Shown: positions 35,144 to 41,866 of the stretch, in pieces
Position numbering within the stretch: position 1 is the stretch's first letter
Layout of the letters: the number at the start of each line of letters is the position of its first letter
Source of the DNA: Aphodosoma sp045658305
Lineage (GTDB): Bacteria; Bacteroidota; Bacteroidia; Bacteroidales; Paludibacteraceae
NCBI GenBank assembly: GCA_045658305.1
Contig: JAZOUT010000014.1
Location: 1 to 41,866 of the forward strand
DNA: 41,866 bases
Reading direction: 5' to 3'
Position numbers and translations under genes: made by a program
The notes under the pieces: model-generated
Seen by the model: only the letters and a program-made list of their open reading frames with translations
Databases searched by the model: none
What the model was told of the DNA's origin: nothing

Positions 35144-35578
35144 ATGTCTGACGAAAATTATATGAAAATGGCGCTCATTGAAGCGCAAGAAGCCTACAAC
35201 AAAGGCGAAATACCTGTAGGAGCCATAGTAGTATGGAACGGACGTATCATAGCCAGAGCCCACAACCTCACCGAGACTCTCCACGACGTAACAGCCCATG
35301 CCGAAATGCAAGCTATCACCGCAGCTGCCAATATCATGGGAGGTAAATACCTCAAAGATTGTACCCTCTACGTCACACTCGAACCTTGTATCATGTGTGC
35401 TGGAGCATTAGGTTGGAGTCAAATATCACGCATCGTATATGGTGCATCCGACCCAAAACGAGGCTACTCTACCTTCTCACCTAATGCTCTACACCCCAAA
35501 ACTGAAGTCGTATCAGGCATCCTCGCCGACGAAGCCCTCTCTCTAATGCAATCCTTCTTCGCCGAACGCAGAAAATAA
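35144..35578 (+). CDS. tadA: tRNA adenosine(34) deaminase
   Basis: This 144-residue cytidine-deaminase-fold enzyme converts A34 of tRNA-Arg to inosine. The zinc site is H52-A-E54 (AHAEMQAI) and PC82IMC85, with GEIPVGAIVV upstream and RIVYGASDPKRG downstream as in TadA. The zinc spacing and length are standard. Confidence 0.95.
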   Translation: MSDENYMKMALIEAQEAYNKGEIPVGAIVVWNGRIIARAHNLTETLHDVTAHAEMQAITAAANIMGGKYLKDCTLYVTLEPCIMCAGALGWSQISRIVYGASDPKRGYSTFSPNALHPKTEVVSGILADEALSLMQSFFAERRK

Positions 35579-35616
35579 GATTACAGATTACAGAATACAA
35601 CGAGCCGTACCCAACT

Positions 35617-35662
35617 CTCCCCCTAAGTTAGGGGGAGTCCCCAAAGGGGGAGGGGGTATGCC
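35617..35662 (+). repeat. REP-like element R5 before trmN6
   Basis: CTCCCCCTAAGTTAGGGGGA, hairpin 2 CCCCaaaGGGG, tail GGAGGGGGTATGCC. It is followed by the words CTCCTAACTCCTCACTCCTA up to the trmN6 start. Confidence 0.85.
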
Positions 35663-35696
35663 ATTCCTCACTCCTAACTCCTCACTCCTAACTCCC

Positions 35697-36503
35697 ATGT
35701 TTCAATTCAAGCAATTCACCATACATCAAGACCGCACAGCAATGAAAGTAGGCACCGATGGCGTACTCCTCGGTGCATGGGCTCCTATCGCACCTAACGC
35801 CTCACGTCTACTCGACATCGGTACAGGCACAGGCCTCATTGCCTTGATGCTCGCACAACGCTTCTCTAAACAATCACAAGACCCTAAATATTGTCCCCCT
35901 GTCTTAGGGGGACGAGTCCAACGGGCGGAGGGGGTTATTAATACTCCAAATTCTCACCTCTATATAGACGCTATTGATATAGATCAATCCTCTATCGAAC
36001 AAGCTGCCGAGAATATCAAAAACAGTCCATTCGCTAAATATATCACCACCCACCACACATCCCTACAAGACTATACTACACAAGAAAAATACGACGCAAT
36101 AGTCTGCAATCCACCCTATTTCGTGGCATCACTAAAATGCCCAGATGCTCAACGCACACAAGCCCGACACACCGATTCTCTCTCATTCGATGACCTATTG
36201 CAACACTCAGCACGCCTACTTAACGACGGAGGCTCTTTATCTGTAATCCTACCCATCACCGAAGGCAACCAACTAATCGAATTAGCCCCAAAATATGGAT
36301 TCACCCTCACACACCTCACAGAAGTCCACCCTACTCCAACAGCTCCTCCAAAACGATTACTTTTGCAATTCGTGATGCATAACTCTCAACTCAACCATTC
36401 CTCATTTCTCATTTCTCATACCTCATTAACTATCGAAATCGCACGCCATCAATACACACCCGAATACATCGCCCTCACCCGTGATTTTTACCTCAAAATG
36501 TAA
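35697..36503 (+). CDS. trmN6: tRNA1(Val) (adenine(37)-N6)-methyltransferase-like
   Basis: From the ATG at 35697 this is a 268-residue Rossmann methyltransferase: FTIHQDRTAMKVGTDGVLLG, SAM motif I LLDIGTGTGLIALMLAQR, IDAIDIDQSS and the amino-methylase motif IVCNPPYF. It is close to E. coli YfiC/TrmN6. REP-like element R6 is inserted in frame between motif I and motif II (CPPVLGGRVQRAEGV, about 68-82), and the segment MHNSQLNHSSFLISHTS near the C-terminus is word-repeat derived. A start at 35658 inside word repeats was rejected. Confidence 0.9.
   Translation: MFQFKQFTIHQDRTAMKVGTDGVLLGAWAPIAPNASRLLDIGTGTGLIALMLAQRFSKQSQDPKYCPPVLGGRVQRAEGVINTPNSHLYIDAIDIDQSSIEQAAENIKNSPFAKYITTHHTSLQDYTTQEKYDAIVCNPPYFVASLKCPDAQRTQARHTDSLSFDDLLQHSARLLNDGGSLSVILPITEGNQLIELAPKYGFTLTHLTEVHPTPTAPPKRLLLQFVMHNSQLNHSSFLISHTSLTIEIARHQYTPEYIALTRDFYLKM
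35891..35940 (+). repeat. REP-like element R6, in frame in trmN6
   Basis: TTGTCCCCCTGTCTTAGGGG, then GACGAGTCCAACGGGCGGAG and GGGGTTATT. It is followed by ACTCCAAATTCTCACCTC. It is the most diverged of the six copies. Confidence 0.8.
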
Positions 36504-36526
36504 CCCTTTATATTAAATATTTTTTG

Positions 36527-36534
36527 TAACTTTG
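36527..36534 (+). promoter_or_regulatory. rpe promoter (-7 box)
   Basis: TAACTTTG, 76 bp before rpe. The leader contains AATT-rich word repeats (TTAATTCTTAATTGTTAATT). Confidence 0.6.
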
Positions 36535-36609
36535 CAATTCATTCAATGAATAATTAATCATAAAAAATTAATTCTTAATTGTTAATTTTTAATTCTTAAT
36601 TAAAAAAAT

Positions 36610-37254
36610 ATGAAACTATTATCTCCTTCTCTCCTCTCCGCCAACTTTGGCAACCTCGAACGCGACATCGAACTAATAAACAAAAGCGACGCAGATTGGT
36701 TGCATATTGATATTATGGACGGCGTGTTCGTACCTAACATCTCATTCGGTTTTCCTGTATTGAAATATGTTAAACAACTTTGCACTAAACCTTTAGACGT
36801 GCATTTGATGATTGTCGAACCTGACAAATTCATCAATGAAGTGAAGGAGACTGGTGCAATTATGATGAACGTGCACTACGAAGCTTGCACTCACCTCCAC
36901 CGCACTATACAACGCATCCACGATGCTGGTATGAAAGCTGGTGTAACCCTTAATCCACACACTCCTGTAGAACTACTCGAAGATATTGTTGCAGATGTAG
37001 ATATGGTACTCCTCATGAGCGTAAACCCAGGCTTTGGTGGACAAAAATTCATCGAAAACACTTACGACAAAATCCGTCGCCTCCGTGCTATGATTGACCG
37101 CAAAGGTTGCAACACACTCATTCAAGTAGATGGTGGTGTAAACCTCAAAAATGCCGCTACACTCTACGAAGCTGGTGCCGACTGTCTTGTTGCTGGCAAC
37201 GCCGTATTCTCAGCCGAAGACATGATACAAACTATCGCCGACCTCAAAAAGTAA
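36610..37254 (+). CDS. rpe: Ribulose-phosphate 3-epimerase
   Basis: This 214-residue TIM barrel interconverts ribulose 5-phosphate and xylulose 5-phosphate in the pentose phosphate pathway. Signatures in order: SLLSANFGNLERDIE, WLHIDIMDGVFVPNISFG (metal His/Asp), LDVHLMI (metal His), LLMSVNPGFGGQ and IQVDGGVNLKNA (metal Asp). All ligands are present. Confidence 0.96.
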   Translation: MKLLSPSLLSANFGNLERDIELINKSDADWLHIDIMDGVFVPNISFGFPVLKYVKQLCTKPLDVHLMIVEPDKFINEVKETGAIMMNVHYEACTHLHRTIQRIHDAGMKAGVTLNPHTPVELLEDIVADVDMVLLMSVNPGFGGQKFIENTYDKIRRLRAMIDRKGCNTLIQVDGGVNLKNAATLYEAGADCLVAGNAVFSAEDMIQTIADLKK

Positions 37255-37264
37255 ATATATTAAT

Positions 37265-37348
37265 TTGAAAGTTGAAAGTTGAAAATTGAAAGTTAAATTC
37301 AATTTTAATAGCTTCTTTTTCAAATTTCAAGTTTCAAATTTCAACTTA
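37265..37348. repeat. Inverted word-repeat hairpin, copy 2
   Basis: Left arm GAAAGTTGAAAGTTGAAAAT, right arm AAATTTCAAGTTTCAAATTT plus CAACTT. The right arm repeats 16406-16435 almost exactly. It fills the gap between rpe and the next gene. Confidence 0.7.
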
Positions 37349-37354
37349 AATATT

Positions 37355-38482
37355 ATGGTAACAATTAAAGAAGTAAGCTCGCGCAAAGAACTAAAACAAT
37401 TCATCCGCTTTGCTAACGAATTATATAACGACAGCCCATATTACACACCTTGCCTTGAGTTTGATGAATTGAATACCTTCAACACTAAGAAGAATCCTGC
37501 CCTCGACCACTCTAAGTTTGCCAACTTTTTGGCATATAAAGACGGTAAAATCGTAGGACGTATCACTGCTATTATCAACGAATTGGCTAACGAACATTGG
37601 GGTTGTAAAAAAGTGCGCTTCGGATGGTTCGACTTCATCGACGACTACGAAGTTTCCAAAGCCCTACTCGATGCCGCTGCCGATTGGGGTCGCCAACATG
37701 GTATGACTGCCATGAATGGTCCTGTTGGATTCACCGACTTCGACCATCAAGGCCTTTTGCTCGAAGCCTACGACTATGTGTCGCCTATGGCAAGTCTCTA
37801 CAACTACCCTTACTACGTTGACCACTTCGACCGCTACGGGCTGGTGAAAGAAGCCGACTGGATTGAATTCCTCGTATCTACACCTCACGAAATACCAGAA
37901 AAAATGGAACGTGTAGCCAAAATCGTAATGGAGAAATACAAAATACGCATCGACAAAGTGCGCTCAGTCAAAGAGTTGAAAGAAAAATATGGCTACTCTT
38001 ATTTCGACGTAATTGATGCGGCATACCAACCTCTCTACAACTTCCAACCTCTCACACAACGTCAGAAGGAGTACTATGCCGAGATGTATTTCCCATTGAT
38101 TAACTTCGATTTCATCACTATCGCAATCAACGAACACGACGAAATCGTTGGCGTAGGCATCGGTATGCCCGACATATCAAAAGCTCTACAAGAAACTCGT
38201 GGCAAGCTATTCCCATTCGGTTGGATAAAACTCCTCAAAGCACTCAAAGCAAAACAAATAGATACGTTCAACCTCTTGCTCATTGCTGTGCGACCTGACT
38301 ATCAAAACAAAGGCGTCAATGCCCTATTCTTCTACGACCAAATCCCATATTTCCAAAAATATGGCATCAAATACACCGAAACAACAGCCATCCTCGAAGA
38401 AAACTCAAAGAATCAAGCCAACTTTACCTACTTCGAAACCAAACAACATAAACGCCGTCGTGCTTATATTAAACAATTGTAA
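37355..38482 (+). CDS. GNAT-like acyltransferase family protein
   Basis: From the ATG at 37355 the protein has 375 residues. The N-terminal region has RFANELYNDSPYYTPCLEFD and FLAYKDGKIVGRITAIINEL, the middle has MTAMNGPVGFTDFDHQGLLLEAYDY, and the C-terminal region has a second GNAT-like core, LLLIAVRPDYQNKGVNALFF. This layout is common to a widespread Bacteroidota family annotated as N-acetyltransferase/YghO-like; substrate and reaction are unknown. A start at 37286 would translate the repeat hairpin and is rejected. Confidence 0.85.
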   Translation: MVTIKEVSSRKELKQFIRFANELYNDSPYYTPCLEFDELNTFNTKKNPALDHSKFANFLAYKDGKIVGRITAIINELANEHWGCKKVRFGWFDFIDDYEVSKALLDAAADWGRQHGMTAMNGPVGFTDFDHQGLLLEAYDYVSPMASLYNYPYYVDHFDRYGLVKEADWIEFLVSTPHEIPEKMERVAKIVMEKYKIRIDKVRSVKELKEKYGYSYFDVIDAAYQPLYNFQPLTQRQKEYYAEMYFPLINFDFITIAINEHDEIVGVGIGMPDISKALQETRGKLFPFGWIKLLKALKAKQIDTFNLLLIAVRPDYQNKGVNALFFYDQIPYFQKYGIKYTETTAILEENSKNQANFTYFETKQHKRRRAYIKQL

Positions 38483-38505
38483 TCAATAATCTATATTTTA
38501 AAAAT

Positions 38506-38545
38506 AAAAAAGTACAAGTATAATTAAAAATACTTGTACTTTTTT
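38506..38545. terminator. Bidirectional terminator
   Basis: AAAAAAGTACAAGTA (38506-38520) pairs with TACTTGTACTTTTTT (38531-38545) with a 10-nt loop, between convergent genes. Confidence 0.9.
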
Positions 38546-38564
38546 GTATTATATTTATCATTTT

Positions 38565-39170
38565 TTAAAAATCAGTCCATATATCCTTTTTATCAGGAGA
38601 GTCAATTTCTAACCTTTTTAATATTTTCTTTTTTGATTTAGTTAAATACCTCCCTAAAATTTCATTAGCAATAAACCACTCTTTTTCTCTGTAAGAATTA
38701 TTTAAAGCTGAAATTCTTATTTTAATAATTCCATATTGTTCTATCTTATATAAATCATTTTCTGAAATTTCAAAAATAGAACAATAATAATCAGCTTTAG
38801 ATGTTCCTGCAACCCAACCAACATTTCCATTAGTAAAAATTGGAATATAATTTGGAACTGAAATATTACTTACAGAAAGATTATTAATGGGTAAAAATAT
38901 AACTTCTTCATTTCCTAATTTTAATAAAACAATAGCATCTTCTGGAATAACACAAAAAGATGATATATACAAACACCAATCCATTTTATATTCATTAGAA
39001 AACATTTTTAATCCAATAGAATATTTAACTTTATTTAATTTTAAATCTTTAGATGTAGTCATTACTTGACGACTTCCGTCGTACTCTATTCTATCAACAG
39101 ATATTTTTTGACCTATAACACTTAAAGGTAAATAAAAAAGTATCACAAAAACAATAATAATTTTTTTCAT
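38565..39170 (-). CDS. Secreted protein of unknown function
   Basis: This 201-residue protein has signal peptide MKKIIIVFVILFYLPLSVIG. The mature part is mostly predicted beta (ISVDRIEYDGSRQVMTTSKD, YSIGLKMFSNEYKMDWCLYI, VLLKLGNEEVIFLPINNLSV, IIKIRISALNN) with a basic C-terminal tail. No family was recognised. It is very AT-rich compared with neighbours and lies 17 bp after the 39188-39841 gene in a two-gene unit. An accessory origin is inferred. Confidence 0.7.
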   Translation of the reverse strand: MKKIIIVFVILFYLPLSVIGQKISVDRIEYDGSRQVMTTSKDLKLNKVKYSIGLKMFSNEYKMDWCLYISSFCVIPEDAIVLLKLGNEEVIFLPINNLSVSNISVPNYIPIFTNGNVGWVAGTSKADYYCSIFEISENDLYKIEQYGIIKIRISALNNSYREKEWFIANEILGRYLTKSKKKILKRLEIDSPDKKDIWTDF

Positions 39171-39187
39171 ACTCTTTATTTTATAAA

Positions 39188-39841
39188 TTATTCTGTAGTT
39201 AATAAATTAAAATCATCAAAAGATATTTTATTTATAGAAACAAGCCACTCAAGATAAGAAATATCTTCTTTTATATCATTAAACCTTTGCCCTTTATATT
39301 TTCCAAAATCAATAATCTTATCTTTAATAGATATATCTACCTCATTTTCAACATCAGGATATAATTGTTTTAACTCATCAAAATCAATTCTAAAAAATCT
39401 ATCAGTTGTTTCCAACCAATAAAGATATTGACTATCTAGTTGATAAACTTCTCCAAAAGATTTTCCTTTATACTTTCCAAACATAAATTTATCATTTGCC
39501 TTATGAATAGGAAATATTTCATCAAAAGATACACCAGGGACATCTATTAACACCCATTCTCCACAACCAGCACATGGTATTTCTTCATCTTTAATTTCTG
39601 GATAACACTCTTGTCTATAAGAATCATCGGGTTTACCATTCACAAAACATTTACCATATGCCTTACCATACTTACCTCGAGGTTTTACCATTTCAACCAA
39701 AAATGTTCTATCTTGATTAGGATCAATACGTCTTTCTTCTCTTGATGAACGCACCAACCCACTTTCACACCTTTTAACTAAGAAAGGTGTTCGTTTTCCA
39801 ATATTATAATAAATATTGAAAATATTATCATGTGGGTACAT
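39188..39841 (-). CDS. Protein with two exodeoxyribonuclease X C-terminal-like repeats
   Basis: From the ATG at 39841 the product has 217 residues and no signal peptide. A Cys-rich middle part (CFVNGKPDD, EIPCAGCGEWVLID) is followed by two copies of a short module: FMFGKYKGKSFGEVYQLDSQ...YLYWLE (about 125-150) and IDFGKYKGQRFNDIKEDISY-LEWL (about 180-203). Such modules occur at the C-terminus of exodeoxyribonuclease X-like and DUF3820 proteins and may bind nucleic acid; no nuclease catalytic domain is seen. A GTG at 39874 is an alternative start. It is AT-rich and is the first gene behind the leader at 39842-39957. Confidence 0.7.
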   Translation of the reverse strand: MYPHDNIFNIYYNIGKRTPFLVKRCESGLVRSSREERRIDPNQDRTFLVEMVKPRGKYGKAYGKCFVNGKPDDSYRQECYPEIKDEEIPCAGCGEWVLIDVPGVSFDEIFPIHKANDKFMFGKYKGKSFGEVYQLDSQYLYWLETTDRFFRIDFDELKQLYPDVENEVDISIKDKIIDFGKYKGQRFNDIKEDISYLEWLVSINKISFDDFNLLTTE

Positions 39842-39957
39842 ATTTTTTTCTTTATATAAGTTATAAAAGACCACTCCGTATAATTAAAATGAGCAAAAAT
39901 GCTATATAAAACAATCAAGGATGACCCACCCTAATTGCTATGTCGACTGCAAAGATA
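39842..39957 (-). promoter_or_regulatory. Promoter and leader resembling the 5' part of the structured RNA
   Basis: On the minus strand TATCTTTG (39957-39950), with TTG 19 bp upstream, is followed by a leader containing ATAGCATTTTTGCTCATTT (about 39906-39888). The same string is at 13371-13389 in RNA copy 1, preceded in both by CTTG(G)ATT. The long closing helices and terminator are absent, so this is a truncated or recombined relative that reads directly into the gene at 39841. Confidence 0.55.
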
Positions 39958-40064
39958 CAAAAATAAATTCACAAAACAACTATTCGCATAAAAAATATTT
40001 TCTCCGCAACATTCCTCTCCATATATTCCCCTAAATCTATCCCCTAACCTCTCCCTATTTATAA
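39958..40064. other. AT-rich spacer
   Basis: No gene or clear signal apart from the -33 element of the promoter at 39957. With the array at 40065-40130 and the next 115 bp it makes up the gap before the frdB terminator. Confidence 0.4.
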
Positions 40065-40130
40065 CATACTATAAATATAGGATAAATATACTATAAATAT
40101 AGGATAAATATATTATAAACATACTATAAC
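40065..40130. repeat. 22-bp tandem repeat array, copy 2
   Basis: Three 22-bp units start at 40065, 40087 and 40109. The first two are TATACTATAAATATAGGATA-type and the third is TATATTATAAAC-type. The order of units and the degenerate third unit match 1181-1236, in the same orientation. Confidence 0.8.
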
Positions 40131-40247
40131 TTTATGTGCAAAATAACTCAAAATATAATATTCTCTTATTTACAAATTCTTAATAGCTACTAAATATATA
40201 TGATTAAAGCATTATTTAACAATTACCACAATTCAAAACATAAACAA

Positions 40248-40282
40248 AAAAAAGGCAATCCGTTATGGATTGCCTTTTCTTT
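40248..40282 (-). terminator. Terminator of the frd/sdh operon
   Basis: AAAAGGCAATCC (40250-40261) and GGATTGCCTTTT (40267-40278) pair perfectly with a 5-nt loop; the A tract to the left gives a U tract on the minus strand. Confidence 0.9.
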
Positions 40283-40299
40283 TATAGAGAACTAAATTA

Positions 40300-41055
40300 T
40301 TAGTCACCAAGTTTTGCACAGATAAATTCGCGGTTGAGGCGAGCAATGTGTGCAAGAGAAACTGATTTAGGACACTCAGCAGCACACGCACCTGTGTTAG
40401 TACAGTTACCGAAACCGAGTTCGTCCATTTTGCCAAGCATAGCTTTAGCACGGCGAGCAGCCTCTACTTTACCTTGTGGAAGAAGTGCCAATTGGCTAAC
40501 TTTAGCAGCTACGAAAAGCATAGCTGAACCATTTTTACAAGCAGCAGCACAAGCACCACAACCAATACATGAAGCAGCATCCATAGCTTCGTCAGCAGCG
40601 ATTTTGCTGATTGGAATTGCATTAGCATCAGGCACACCACCTGTATTTACTGATACATAACCACCTGCTTGCATGATTTTATCGTATGCACGACGGTCAA
40701 CTACCAAGTCTTTGATTACAGGGAATGCGTGTGAACGCCATGGTTCTACTGTGATAGTTTCGCCATCTTTGAATTTACGCATGTGAAGTTGGCAAGTAGT
40801 AACAGCAGAGTCTGGTCCGTGTGGGTGACCATTGATATAGAGAGAACACATACCACAGATACCTTCACGACAGTCGTGGTCGAATGCGATAGGCTCTTGA
40901 CGATTAGCTACGAGTTGTTCGTTGAGTACGTCGAGCATCTCAAGGAACGAGCTATCAGTTGAAATATTTTTCAAATCGTATGTTACAAAAGCACCTTTTG
41001 CTTTTGGTCCGGCTTGACGCCAAACTTTTACTTTGATATTAATTGTCTTTTCCAT
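40300..41055 (-). CDS. frdB: Fumarate reductase/succinate dehydrogenase iron-sulfur subunit
   Basis: This 251-residue subunit has a plant-type 2Fe-2S site (DCREGICGMCSLYING, later TCQLHM) and two bacterial ferredoxin-type clusters (CIGCGACAAACKNG and CTNTGACAAECPKS). It passes electrons between quinone and the flavoprotein subunit at the membrane. In Bacteroidales this complex mainly reduces fumarate to succinate during anaerobic growth, hence the name; sdhB is equally used. It follows frdA by 6 bp. Codon use is strongly optimised. Confidence 0.95.
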   Translation of the reverse strand: MEKTINIKVKVWRQAGPKAKGAFVTYDLKNISTDSSFLEMLDVLNEQLVANRQEPIAFDHDCREGICGMCSLYINGHPHGPDSAVTTCQLHMRKFKDGETITVEPWRSHAFPVIKDLVVDRRAYDKIMQAGGYVSVNTGGVPDANAIPISKIAADEAMDAASCIGCGACAAACKNGSAMLFVAAKVSQLALLPQGKVEAARRAKAMLGKMDELGFGNCTNTGACAAECPKSVSLAHIARLNREFICAKLGD

Positions 41056-41061
41056 ACGTTA

Positions 41062-41866
41062 TTAAGCTTTATAGTTACGAGTTTGACGTACTACGAATTC
41101 ATAATCGAGAGGTTCTTTATACATCTTAGGTTCTTTGCCTTCACCTTGGAATTCCCAGCAAGAAACATAAGAGAATTTGTCGTCTTGACGAAGTGCTTCA
41201 CCCTCTGGAGTTTGATATTCTTCACGGAAGTGACCACCACAAGACTCTTCACGGTTGAGAGCGTCGCGAGCCATAAGTTCACCGATTTCGATGAAGTCAG
41301 CAAGACGGAGAGCTTTTTCGAGTTCTACGTTGAAATCGTTTTTGTTACCTGGGATAAATACGTCACTCCAGAATACTTTACGGATTTCTTGGATACGAGC
41401 AAGACCAGTTTTCAAACCTTCAGCTGTACGACCCATACCTACGAAGTCCCACATAACGAGACCAAGCTCACGGTGGATGCTATCAACAGAACGTTTACCT
41501 TGAATCTTCATCAAGCGGTCAATTTTATCGTTGATCTCTTTTTCTGCAGCAGCAAATTCAGGAGCATCAGTTGAGAAACGTGGCACTTGAATTTGGTCAG
41601 AAAGATAGTTTTGAATTGTATAAGGCAATACGAAATAACCATCAGCCAAACCTTGCATCAATGCAGAAGCACCAAGACGGTTAGCACCGTGGTCAGAGAA
41701 GTTAGCTTCACCGATAGCGAAGAGGCCAGGGATAGATGTTTGCAATTCATAGTCAACCCAGATACCACCCATTGTGTAGTGGATAGCTGGGAAAATCATC
41801 ATTGGAGTTTCGTATGGATTATCGTCAACGATTTTTTCATACATTTGGAAGAGGTTACCATAACGA
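41062..41866 (-). CDS. frdA: Fumarate reductase/succinate dehydrogenase flavoprotein subunit, C-terminal part (cut by window edge)
   Basis: The open frame continues from the right edge (RYGNLFQMYEKIV) to the stop at 41062, about 267 residues. It includes the substrate- and FAD-binding region PAIHYTMGGIWVDYELQTS, FAIGEANFSDHGANRLGASA and LMQGLADGYFVLP, and the C-terminal helical domain (GLVMWDFVGMGRTAEGLKTG). It catalyses fumarate/succinate interconversion. The ATG at 41844 is internal, not the gene start. Confidence 0.95.
   Translation of the reverse strand, partial: RYGNLFQMYEKIVDDNPYETPMMIFPAIHYTMGGIWVDYELQTSIPGLFAIGEANFSDHGANRLGASALMQGLADGYFVLPYTIQNYLSDQIQVPRFSTDAPEFAAAEKEINDKIDRLMKIQGKRSVDSIHRELGLVMWDFVGMGRTAEGLKTGLARIQEIRKVFWSDVFIPGNKNDFNVELEKALRLADFIEIGELMARDALNREESCGGHFREEYQTPEGEALRQDDKFSYVSCWEFQGEGKEPKMYKEPLDYEFVVRQTRNYKA

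Noticed and set aside
39842..39874. GTG start at 39874 for the FGKYKG protein
   Set aside because: An ATG at 39841 follows an A-rich stretch and leaves the shared leader untranslated, so it is preferred.

Overview
The window is chromosomal DNA of a member of the Bacteroidota, most likely order Bacteroidales. The evidence is the AT-rich composition, the recurring phylum-type promoter box TAnnTTTG with a TTG/TTTG element about 20 bp upstream, and a gene set typical of the group: two-subunit fumarate reductase/succinate dehydrogenase genes, a DUF4105 protein, a PorE-like TPR/PD40/OmpA protein, a LolA-like carrier, a Bacteroidales-type short SerA, and many Q-S/A-Q signal peptides. No rRNA, tRNA, phage, transposase or CRISPR locus was recognised.

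Layout. 1-554: 5' part of serA (minus, cut by the edge). 555-1361: AT-rich gap with a 22-bp tandem repeat. 1362-5179: cell-wall hydrolase, DUF4105 membrane protein and a phosphatase-fold protein in an apparent operon. 5325-13245: AddB-like nuclease, two tandem PlsC acyltransferases, PorE-like protein and a sodium:solute symporter. 13305-14348: structured RNA plus an SH3-like lipoprotein. 14571-15793: nadD and gmk (minus). 15963-25694: ruvX, ABC-F, yjdM, DUF2130, tgt, lptF/G-like permease and mfd (plus). 25753-29017: lolA-like and ftsK (minus). 29018-29597: repeat-rich gap. 29598-31150: outer-membrane protein and lipoprotein behind a second copy of the structured RNA (minus). 31413-38482: nth, ktrB, ktrA, tadA, trmN6, rpe and a GNAT-like gene (plus). 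38565-39957: two AT-rich accessory genes behind a third, shortened copy of the RNA's 5' region. 40300-41866: frdB/sdhB and partial frdA/sdhA (minus).

The protein-coding core is mostly housekeeping: envelope biogenesis, DNA repair and segregation, tRNA modification, K+ uptake and anaerobic respiration. The unusual content is non-coding. (1) A roughly 210-nt structured RNA occurs twice, with its own promoter, compensatory base changes in several helices and an intrinsic terminator; homology continues past the terminator to the start codons of two unrelated lipoprotein genes. A third locus keeps only the promoter and 5' segment. (2) A two-hairpin REP-like element occurs at least six times, three or four of them in frame inside mfd, ftsK and trmN6. 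(3) Short 'word' repeats of about 7-12 nt flank palindromic cores and also lie in frame in AddB, KtrB, Mfd, FtsK, TrmN6 and the PorE-like signal peptide. (4) A MITE-like family of 97-185 bp bounded by TACACACTCACA-type ends occurs three times. (5) A 22-bp tandem array occurs twice, 39 kb apart. Together these suggest a genome actively seeded by small non-autonomous repeats that are tolerated even inside essential genes.
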